A stretch of 64,000 nucleotides of DNA from Acanthornis magna (lineage: Eukaryota > Chordata > Aves > Passeriformes > Acanthizidae): contig JAWUZG010000351.1 in NCBI GenBank assembly GCA_036785705.1, positions 248,001-312,000 on the forward strand. Reading direction: 5' to 3'. A program made the position numbers and the translations under genes. The notes below the pieces were generated by a model. That model did not search any database. It had not been told where the DNA came from and saw only the letters and a program-made list of their open reading frames with translations. Below are positions 54,110 to 63,301 of this stretch, piece after piece. The stretch's first letter is position 1. Each line of letters starts with the position of its first letter.

Positions 54110-54540
54110 CTACCGGTGTGGCTGCTGCTTGGGTTTTTAATTTTTTAATTTTTTTTTTGTTTGGTTTGGTTTTGGTTTTTTGGGGTTTTTTTTTGTTTGT
54201 TTGCTTGCTTTGGTTTTGTTTAGTTTTGTTTTGTTTTTCCCCTGGGATTGTTATTTCGTCGTTTTTGGACTTTTTTCTTCGCCTTGCTTTCTCATCTGAG
54301 AACCTGAGGAGCCCCGGAGGACAGCGGACGAGAATCGTCCAGGGAGCCACCAGTGGAACTCCACCCGGCCTCTCCAGACACCCCGGAAAGGGGAAGCCAC
54401 GCCTGAGGAAAAGGACACTAAAGTTCATCAACTGTTTATTCAGGTTTAATGACCCTTTTTTCCGTTTCCCCTTCCACTGTGTGGTCTGTTAATTAAACAG
54501 TTCTTATCCCACTTTCAGCTGAGATATTCTGTTTGCTATG
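54110..54540 (+). mobile_element. LTR-like 3' part (T/GTTTT-rich)
   Basis: A GTTTT/GGTTT-rich stretch, then GC-richer sequence, then TTAATTAAACAGTTCTTATCC and a terminal part resembling the R-U5 end of avian ERVL-type LTRs. No start or target-site duplication was identified. Confidence 0.4.
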
Positions 54541-54599
54541 GGGGAAGGGGTGCCGGAAGTCTTTGCTGTGGGGGAGGTGTTTTATTCAGAACACTTTCC

Positions 54600-56400
54600 A
54601 CCTAGGAAAATTTTCTCTAATCCGAGACAAGGGGGTGGGGAACTGGGGGGACATGGGGATTTAGGGAATCTGAGGGGTCCCGGAGTCAAGGAAAAGGGAA
54701 GCTGGGGGTGGGGGCGGGATCGTCAGGGAAAGGGGTGCAGAGGACGATTGGTGCAGGATAAGGGCTGCTGGGGAAGGCAGTTTCAAGGGGGTTTCAAGGG
54801 TCAAGGAAAGGGGAGTGTAGGGTCTTGGAGAGGCGGGATGGGGATTGAAGCGGTTCCTGTGCCCAGGAAAGGGTGTACAGTGGTCCTCAGTTTCAAGGAA
54901 AGGGGAGTCATGGGGTGGGGAGCCCCGGAATAGCCAGGAATGAGTGTCCCAGAGGTCCTCAGTGTTAAGGAATGCGGGTCTGGAGGCTGGGAAAGGCAAG
55001 AACTGGCATCCAGGGGGTCCCAGAGTCAGGCAAAAGGGGAAGGCTGGGGACTGGGGCAGATGGAATGGCCAGGAATGGGGGTGCATGGGGCTCCCAGAGT
55101 TGAGGAGGAGCTTCAAGGAATTGCCAGTGCCTGGAAATGGTGGCTCAAGGGAGCCCCAGGGTTAAAGAAAAGGGTATGCAAGCACTGGAAGAAGTGGGAT
55201 GGGGGTACAGGGGTCCCTGTGCTCAAGAAAGGGGGGGGTCACATGCTGGAGAGACATGAGATGGGTCAGAAACAGGGTCCGGGGGGGGTCCAAGGGCCGC
55301 ACAAGGGATTCAGGGGCTGGTAGTGCCTAGGGATGGGGGTTCAGGGGGGCCCCAGGGTCAAGAAAAGGGAGTGCAGGGACTGTGAGAGGTGGGACATGGT
55401 GTCCATGGGGCACCTGTGTCCAGTAAAGGGGAGTCCCGGGCCCCCAATGTCAGGGAAAGTGAGGTCACAGGGTGGGGAGAATGATGATCAGGAATGGGGT
55501 CCCAGTGCTAAGAGGGGTTTGGAAGCTGGGAAAGACAGGATGGGGTACAGGAGGTCCTAGGGTAAAGAAAAAACTGGGGGCGGGGACTGGGAGAGGCCGA
55601 ATGGAAGGGAAAAGGGGGTGCAGGGGGTACTCGTGTGGGACAAAGGGGTGCAGCAGGGTCCCAAAGCTGGGAAGAAGGTGCAAGGGAATCCCAGTGGCCA
55701 GGAATGGGGTTTCAGGGGGGTCCCGGTGCCATCTGAGGGGGCTCAAGGGGGTCCCGGTGTGGAGAAGTTGGTGCAGGGGGTGTCACTAGTGGGGTTGGGG
55801 GTGCAGGGGAGTCCCAGTGCACAGGAAGGAGGGTGCAGGGCAGTCCCAAGGACAAAGAAATAGCGGAAGTGGGATGGGAGGTCCAAGTGGTCCCCAGTGT
55901 GGAGGAAAGAGGAGTCATGGGGTAGGGAAAGCCAGGACAGCCAGGAAGAGGTTTAAAGGGGTCCCCAATGTTGAGGGAAGATGGAGTGGGAGTGTGGGAA
56001 AGGCAGGAATTGGGGTGCAGAAGGTCCCAGGGTAAACGAAAAGGAGAGTCTGGGAGCTGGAGAGGCGGAATGAGGGTCCAGGAGGTGCCAGGGTCAAGGA
56101 AAAGGGAGGGTTTGGGGCCTGGGAGAGCAGGAATGGCGAGGAAAGTGGCTGCGGAGTGGAAAAAGGGGTACACGGAGGATCTCACTGCTGGGGAAAAGGG
56201 TGCAAAGCCTTCTCGGTTCCCAAAAATCGAGATTTAGGGAGGTCCCAGGGTCAAAGAAATGCGGGTGCAGATACTCAGAGACATCGGAGAGGGGATCAAG
56301 CGTGTGCAGGGCCGTGCTGACGTCCAGGAATTGGGAGTAAGGGGGGGTTCCCTTTGCAGGATGAGGCGTGCAGAAAAGTCCCTGTGCAGGATAAGGGGGT
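54600..56400 (+). repeat. G-rich minisatellite, intron 1 of MHC module 3
   Basis: 1.8 kb of 30-45 bp units (core GTCCCAGTGCCAGGAATGGGG). It lies directly 3' (minus sense) of MHC exon 1 at 56476. The stretch 55340-55860 matches 12420-12940 closely, so the two arrays share ancestry as whole blocks. Confidence 0.87.
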
Positions 56401-56434
56401 TCACGGTGCCGGTTCCGGGGCTGCCACTCCCGCC

Positions 56435-56476
56435 TCACCGCCCCCAGGAGCGCCCCCAGCCCAGCGCTGGAGCCAT
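56435..56476 (-). pseudogene. MHC class I leader exon (exon 1), frameshifted copy
   Basis: The minus-strand ATG at 56476-56474 reads MAPALG, then a one-base deletion in the G-run changes the frame (WGRSWGR, stop). Compared with module 2, the next codons would otherwise continue the leader. Confidence 0.68.
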
Positions 56477-56690
56477 CGCACTGCTCCGCTGCGGCCCCGC
56501 CCCCAGAGCCGCCTCCGGCCTCGCGATTGGCGCGGTTATTTCCTGCCCGCCAATGACAGCTTGAGCTTCTCGGACGTCATCGGTCGCCGAGCAGATCCCG
56601 GCGGCACAGCCCGGGAGACGCGACAGTGCCCGAGGGAGTGCGGGGGGAAAGGGGGAATCCCTGGGAATTCCCGGGATCCCTCCCAAAATC
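56477..56690 (-). promoter_or_regulatory. MHC class I promoter module 3
   Basis: Same order as module 2 on minus: GGGAATTCCC and GGGATTCCCC, TGACGTC (56573-56579), TCATTGGC (Y-box position, one change), inverted CCAAT and a GGGGCGGGGCC box. It points toward module 2, 4 kb away. Confidence 0.72.
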
Positions 56691-57140
56691 CTCCCGTAAA
56701 ATCCCTCCAAATCGGCCAAAATCCCTCTAAACTCCCCCAAATCCCCCCATGACACCCCAAAATTCCCCCAATTCCTCTCAATCTCCCAAAATCCCCCCTA
56801 ATACCTCTCCCAAACCTCCAAATCCCCCCTCAAAATCCTCCCAAATCCCCCAAATTCCATTCAAAATTCCTCCCGAAATCACCCCAAATGCTCCAAAATT
56901 CCACCAATCCCCCTCAATCTCCCAAAATCCCTCTCCAAACTCCCAGTTTCCCCCCAAACCTCGCTGAAATCCCCCCAGTCCCCAGCCCCAAAATCCCCCA
57001 ATTCCAAGCCTTGAAATTCCCCAAAATCTCCCAAATCCCAGCCCTAAAATTCCCCCAAATCCCCAAATTCCCAGCCCCAAATCCCCCCAATTCCCAGCCC
57101 CAAAATTCATCCCATTCCCAACCCCAAATCCCTGAAATCC
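56691..57140 (+). repeat. CCCCAAAATT-type short tandem array
   Basis: Irregular 12-20 bp units built from CCCCAAATCCCC and AAAATTCCCCC. It replaces the ACTGGG minisatellite that lies upstream of the other two MHC modules. Confidence 0.85.
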
Positions 57141-57344
57141 GCAGGCTCAGGGACACCCTGTCCAGCCGGGAGAGCTCCTGCATCTCCATATCGGGATAAA
57201 ACCAAACACAGGAGCCCTGGGAGAACTGAGATTGTGGCATGGGGACGTTGGGAGGTGCCATGCAGAAATGCCTTTGCCCTAAAAAGGCACCCCGGGTTTT
57301 TGTTGTTTTTTTGTTGTGGTTTTTTTTTAAATTTATTATTCATT

Positions 57345-58422
57345 TCTTTTTCCAGCAATGGTCTCCAAATGATCAAAAGCTACAGCTAGTAAAAGTGTAC
57401 CTAGCCAAACAGAACCCTCCAAGAAGGATGCATCTGTCCAGACACCTTCCTGTGAGGAGTGCTTGAGCCTGTCAGCAGTACCAGGGCATGGTGCAAAAAT
57501 CACCTGCGTGAGGTGCAAACAGGTGAGTGATCTCCTCAGTCTGGTGGTGGAGCTTCGGGAGGAGGTAGAAAGACTAAGGAGTATTAGGGAAATCGAAAGG
57601 GAAATAGACCAGTGGAGTTTCACCCTTCCATTCCTGAGAGAAGCCCACCAGGAGTCAGAGGATTCCTGTGCCTCCTACCATCAGGCAGAAGGAGGAGACC
57701 TAGGTGATGAAGGGGAGTGGAAAAGGGCTCCTACCCAGGGAGGTAATAAAAATTCCTCCTGACCCCCATTGCGTACCCAGGTGCCACTTCAGAATCCAGG
57801 CCTTGGATCTGGAGGGTCAGCCAGATGACATAGAAGAAAATAATCTGCCCGGAGAGCCTCCCAGCTCCGCTTCGTCTGTCAAACAGATCACTACCTCTAG
57901 CATTAAAAAGAAAAGAAGGGTAGTCATAGTAGGCGACTACTTCTGAGAGGAACAGAGGGCCCCATATGTCAACCGGGCCCATCCCACAGGGAGGCGTGCT
58001 GCCTCCCTGGGGCCCGGGTATGGGATATCTCCAGAACATTCCCTGGGCTGATTCAGCCCTCTGAGTATTACCCAGTGCTGACACTCCAGGCTGGCAGCAA
58101 TATGATTGACAAGAAGACAACACAGCAATTAAAAGGGACTTCAGGGCCCTGGGTCAAGTGGTTGATGGGGCATGAGCACAGGTGGTGTTCTGCTCAGTCC
58201 TTTCAGCGGCAGGGACAAACAATGAAAGGAACAGGAGAAGCTGCATTATCAATCAGTGGCTTAGGGACTGGCACCATCGGCAGAACTTTGGGTTCTTTGG
58301 TCATGGGGCAACTCTTACGGCACCTGGCCTGCTGGAGCCAGATGGGCTCCGTCTGCCTATCAAGGGCAAAAGGGTTCTAGTCCATGAGTTGGCGGGACTG
58401 ACTGAGAGGGCTTTAGACTAGG
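57345..58422 (+). pseudogene. CR1 ORF1 with coiled coil and esterase-like domain, broken
   Basis: The first part has a Cys pair (ITCVRCKQ) and a coiled coil (ELREEVERLRSIREIEREID). After a shift comes the esterase-like domain of CR1 ORF1 (VVIVGDY, where the active GDS-type motif has lost its Ser; PGARV; LLRHL; HELAGLTERALD at the end). There are at least two frameshifts and a stop. ORF1 proteins bind nucleic acid and help retrotransposition. Confidence 0.72.
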
Positions 58423-58423
58423 T

Positions 58424-59330
58424 TTGAAGGGGGAAGGGGATGCAGTTAGGCTTTCCAGAACCAAGCCCAAGGGTAGTAAGCCAGAGTCAGGGGTGAAATC
58501 AGCAGCCCAGCTGAAGTGCATGTACATTAATGCACACAGCATGGGCAATAAACAAGAGGAGCTGGAAGCCATGGTACAGCAGGGAAGCTCTGATGTAGTC
58601 ACCATCAAAGGAACATGGTGGGATGACTCGCATAACCAGAGCACTGTAGTGGATGGCTACAAGCTCTATGGAAGAGATGGGTGAGGGAGAAGAGGTGGAG
58701 TGGTTGCTCTTTACATTAGGAAGGCTCCTGATGCCACGGAAATGGAGATTAATATCGATAAGGTTGAGCGCCTGTGGGAAAGAATCGGGGGAAGGCCAAC
58801 AAGGCTGACATCCTGGTGGGAGTCTGTTCTAGGCCACCCCACCAGGATGGAGAGGTGGAGGTATTATTCTACAAGCAGCTGGAGGATGTTTCAAGATCAC
58901 CAGCCCTTGTTCTTGTAGGTGACATCAATCTGCCAGATATCTGCTGGGAACTCAACACAGCCAAGAAGAAGCAGTCTAGGAGTTTCCTTGAGTGTACGGA
59001 GGACAGCTTTTTGTCTCAGTCGGTGAGCGAGCCCACCAGGGGAGGGGCTACACTAGACCTGCTGTTTGCAAACAGAGAAGGGCTGGTGGAAGATGTGGTG
59101 GTTGGAGGCCATCTGGGGCACAGTGATAATGAAATTATAGTTTTCAATATTTGGTGAAATAAGGAGGGGCATCAATAAAACTTCCACACTGGAATTCTGG
59201 AGGGCAGAGTTTGGCCTATTCAAGAGACTTATCCAGAGAGTACCTTGGGAAGCAACCCTTAGAAACAAAGGAGTCTGGGAAGGATGGGTGTGCTTCAAAA
59301 CACAGGAAAAAACACAGACTATCCCTACGT
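58424..59330 (+). pseudogene. CR1 ORF2 endonuclease fragment
   Basis: Apurinic-type endonuclease segments: KCMYINAHSMGNKQEELEAM, TWWDDSHN, then in another frame VLVGDINLPDICWE and LGHSDNEI, continuing to the beginning of the linker. Frame breaks occur near 58682 and 58770. No reverse transcriptase follows. Confidence 0.8.
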
Positions 59331-60060
59331 GCTGAAAGATGAGCCGATGAGGAAAATGACTGGCCTGGATATTACTTAATTACATATTGAAATTAATTAG
59401 TCTAAGATTAATATAAAACTAGCTAAAAATTGGCAAACTGTAAGTACCGAAGGGTGCATTCCCCATAATCGCCTGGGATTTATCTGTGAAAATGCAGCGC
59501 TGGAGACAGAAGACTTGTGTTTGGACACACAAGATAGCACACGTACCTTTGAAATGTACCCTGGTCCATCCCTGGCCACAGCTGCCTCTCATGGCAGCTC
59601 AGGGGCATGAGACCAGCCCCTGCTCTGGTTGGGAGGTGTGCCCAGGGCTCTGGACCTTCCCCTTCTTCCCGAACCTTCTGTTAAGTTTACTGTACTATTG
59701 GTTGCTGTCTACTGTACCCTCCCCTCTTATGTTGTAATTGGCCCCTGTACCCTTGTTCCCTCCCCTTGTCCCTTCTCCTATTGGGTACCCTTCCCCCTTT
59801 TTAACTGGCGGCTGGGGACAGCCCCCTGGGGACTCCTTCTCCACTCTCCCTTCCGAATACCGTACCCCCGGACCCCACAATAAACGGAGAGCATGGGGGA
59901 GACCCTCCCACAACTCTTTGCCTTGTCTCGCCTCCTTTACCAGCGGCGCCTGCAGCTGACCACTCGCCGGGAACAGCTCCACTCAGGCTGGAAAGACCCC
60001 AGCAATAGCCTTTGGTGGGCCAGTGGCTCGTGTCCCAGGCGAGGGCAGCCAGGAAGGCCA
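59331..60060 (+). mobile_element. LTR-like sequence upstream of the FBXO15 CpG island
   Basis: It starts TGCTGAAAGATGAGCC at the truncation point of the CR1. AT-rich then C-rich, with AATAAACGG at 59879-59887 and a GC-rich U5-like tail. The right end is not clear and no target-site duplication was found, so the class is uncertain. Confidence 0.45.
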
Positions 60061-60079
60061 GGCGGCTTCCTAAGAGCGA

Positions 60080-60314
60080 CTACAACAGTAGATTCCTTTG
60101 AGTCACTGGAAGGTTCCGCGGGGCGTCAGCCCTTCCCGAGTGGCCCACACGGCCATGCTCGGGCACCGTCCCCGCCTGCCCCGACCCAGCCCTGCCGGAC
60201 ATGGCCTCCCTCGGCCTGGCGCCGCCCCTGCCCCCCTCAGGCGCTGCCCACCGCGGTGACAGCGCGCGTTCCTTCCCTTCCTTCCGTCCTTGCCTCCCTT
60301 CGCTGCCCGCGGCC
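60080..60314 (+). promoter_or_regulatory. FBXO15: FBXO15-like CpG-island promoter
   Basis: CpG-rich stretch with GC boxes and no TATA box, ending at the exon 1 start codon. It is present only in this right copy of the FBXO15 region. Confidence 0.55.
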
Positions 60315-60334
60315 ATGGCGACAGGCGGCGGCAG
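60315..60334 (+). CDS. FBXO15: FBXO15-like exon 1 (start codon)
   Basis: ATG 60315 in a good context (GCCATGG) encodes MATGGG plus AG, followed by a perfect donor (gtgagc). FBXO15 starts with MATG in mammals. The phase (two bases left over) fits exon 2 at 6695. It is followed by the inverted copy of the same intron that precedes exon 2 at the left end. Exon 1 is therefore identified by motif, phase and intron identity together. Confidence 0.75.
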
Positions 60335-61102
60335 GTGAGCAGGGCCGTGCCGAGCGGGGCCTTCTGCCCTCGGCCGGGGAGGCTGCTGTGGTGGTTTCCC
60401 TCAGGTTCCTCTGCTCCAGCAGCCTGGTTTCTAGCTCTAAACTCTTCACGGCTGTGGTCGTGTACACACCTTCGTGGCCGTGGTGCTCTGCTCTCCCTGG
60501 CCCTATGGAGGTGACCTCGGAATGGGAAAACGCAGGAGCAGGGAGGCCTGGGTTTAACACCTTTTTGTGCCTGGGAAAGGAGGGCTTAACCTTCGGTATG
60601 TCCTTCAGCTTGGAGGAGGTACTATAATGAGCATCCACAAAGTACAGGTTAGTTCAGTGGCTACTCTGTTCAGGGCAGTCGGGCCTTTGTAATAAATAGG
60701 AGGTTTTCACTATGGAAGGTGTGATTACCTTAATTCTTACAGTACAGGTTTGGCTTCCAAATTTTAAAGTGTCAATCTTAGAGGCAGAGTTTAGAAGGCA
60801 GATTTTTCTGCTAACCCATGTGTACAACCTTGGGTTTCATAGCAGTTCCATTCCTTGTTGTTTTGGGTTTTTTTTTCTTCTTTTTAACCTGTAAATGGAT
60901 TGGGGTAATATCCACCTTTTAAAGAGACTGAAATTGTTAGCTGAGGGGAAAAAAAAAACCAAACCCAACCAACCCATGTCAAACTATTATTGTCATTTCT
61001 GTTTATCCGCAGGTATATTTTAACATTTGGAGGTGACAAGTTTTTCACTACTTGAAACTTTAGCTACATGGTTTGAAACGTTACTTGAAAGACAATTGTT
61101 TG
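60335..61102 (+). other. FBXO15-like intron 1, part unique to the right copy
   Basis: Intron DNA between exon 1 and the right arm of the inverted repeat. Its counterpart on the left was lost at the LTR junction (9763). No other feature was seen. Confidence 0.6.
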
Positions 61103-63301
61103 CTGACCATGAAAAAACCAAGGCACATTGCAAATATTATGGGGTGTGAAAGTGAAACTATTGGTACAAAAAACTGAGCCCCACAGGTTGAAAGCTAATG
61201 AAAAAGTAATTGAAGTTGTGCTTCTTAAGTAAGAGCCTCTCAGTTGTTCTAGAAGTCTGTAAAGAGCGGATGTAACAGCTCTCATTGACTTTTCTTCTCA
61301 TTGACTTATCTGCCCAAGCTTTGTCAATGCAATGTAAAAGCATTTTGTTAATGCTAATTTAAAATCTTAGCACACACAGTACTTGAAAAGTAATTTGTGG
61401 ATTGAGTTTGCTGTTTGTTTCTTCACACCTTGAGAATATTTTTGTTTTGGAAGATGCAAAAGTTCAGCTTTTTTTTTTTTTTTTTTAACTGCAACTTACA
61501 AAAGGAATAGATATTGCATTAAAGTTTTCAAAGCATGTGTGGGCAAAATTTTTCTTTTCTCAGGTATTTCTCCCTGGAGTGAAGAAGAGAGGGCAGTGGT
61601 TCAAATGAGCAAGGAGGACTGAATAGAGGCAATGCAGGTTATGCTTGTCTAAGGTAGTGGGTTTTAAAATCCAAAATCCAGCTTGTTATCTGAGTTACTC
61701 CTGTGCCTGAAGTCTGTGGAGTTGTGTCCCTGTAGAGTGTGCCCACACTCTCTGCTTTCAGCATGGATTCAGAGCAGAACAGCCTGGGATTTGCTGCTCT
61801 GGAGCGTCCAGAAGTGAGAGCTCTGCTGCTGTTGAACACAGTTTGGGTCTCTAAATCCCTTTAATGGCTTTTGAAAAATACAGTTTGTTGGTGCCTTATC
61901 ATCTAAGTGTACTTCTTGATAATGATGCATGAATAAAACCCTTGTTTGAGCACCAGGTTGTGTTTGTTATATGGCTACTGTTTTGTAGTTGTTAATTTAG
62001 TTGGTCTATCAGTGGCTGGCACCCAAGCTGAAATGTGCATGTCTTTTTGTTATGTTTATAACAATTCACACTAAAATGTCTTGGTTGTTTTGGTGGGGGG
62101 TTTTTTTGTTTTGGTTTTTTTTGGTGGGTTTTATTTTTTTTCTGTTTGTTTTTTTTTTTGTTGTTGTTGTTTTTTTTTGTTGTTGTTGTTTTTGTTTTTG
62201 GGGGTTTTTTTTTTTGTTGTTTGTATTTGGGGTTTTTTGGTTTTTGTTTGTCATTTGTTTGGTTTTTGTTTTGTTGTTTTGTTGTTTTCTTGGTTGTTTT
62301 TTCTTTGTTTTGTTTTGTTTTGTTTTTTGTTTTTTACATAGCACAGTTGACAATGTAGACCAGAGTTGTTAATTTCTTTTGATTCTGTTTTTCTTTGAGC
62401 CTAAATGAATCTTAAACGAAGAGCAGTGTGCATTAAAGGTACATGGTACCCAAATACTTCAAAATTAGGTGTTTTCCCCCCATATTGATTGGTTGCCTAG
62501 AAACCCAGAGCTGATTTGAGCAGGTGTTGCAAAGTCTGCTGGCAACTTAAAACATCAATAATGCAGAGAATGGGGAGCTCTGTCTGCTCGGTGGCATCAG
62601 TGGGTATGAAGCATGAGGATTTGATTTACAATTGAAACTCTATCTCCATATTTTTATGTGGATTCATGACAGTATTTGCAATTACAGCCTACAAAGTCCT
62701 TCCTAGCAGAAAACTTGGGAAAACTTGGGAAAACTTGTGTGACCAGTTGGATTGTAAGAATTTGTGCTAGAAATATGCAAAGTTCCTTTCTTTTCTCTCC
62801 AAACTGTGATGTGCTAATGTTGCCAAAATAGGTTCTTTCACGCTGCTGTGCCAGAGGCCAGTCCACACACAGAGCTGAGGTATTTTACCAAATATTTACA
62901 GTTCTGCACAGAGGGAGTGCTGGGTGGCAAATCCTACAAAGCCAGCACACCAACTATCAAAGCTTTTTACTATCTCATACAATTTACCAAAGGAAAAAAT
63001 TCATTTTTATTGGCTACAACTTACATAACTTTCTGAGTAGTTAGTATTCTGTCTTCCATTGTTTAATGATTCTCTTGCTTCTCATGCTAATTAGTCCACA
63101 TGCTCTTTCTCTTTCTCTTCTTTTGTGTCACTGAGTTTCTTGGGTCAGTGGTTGCAAGTTCACACTTCGGGAAGTTGGAGCTGATTTCAGGAGTTGGTTT
63201 TAGAAGTTTTTCCCTTATCTTGGGAGTTCTTCCAGGTGTTCGTGTGGCCTGTAAATCTGCATTTGTTGTGTGCACTGTCCGTGGGCATCCTTCTTCCCAA
63301 G
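61103..63301 (-). repeat. Right arm of the 2.19 kb inverted repeat
   Basis: Inverted near-identical copy of 7573-9762. The arm ends at TTCCCAAG (63301), directly followed by an LTR start. The left arm at the same point continues into FBXO15 intron toward exon 2. Confidence 0.93.
62085..62335 (+). repeat. GTTTT-rich tract
   Basis: Counterpart of the AAAAC tract at 8536-8785, with different run lengths. Confidence 0.85.

Larger units (their letters stand above)
57345..59330 (+). mobile_element. CR1 LINE, 5' part (ORF1 and start of ORF2)
   Basis: It contains most of ORF1 and the ORF2 endonuclease region and then stops; reverse transcriptase and the 3' UTR are missing. This is the reverse of the usual CR1 pattern, in which the 3' end is kept. 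Confidence 0.85.

Noticed and set aside
7573..63301. Inverted repeat as a pure assembly artefact
   Set aside because: The arms differ in the low-complexity tract and at scattered bases and have different flanks on both sides; not excluded, but the sequence favours a real duplication.
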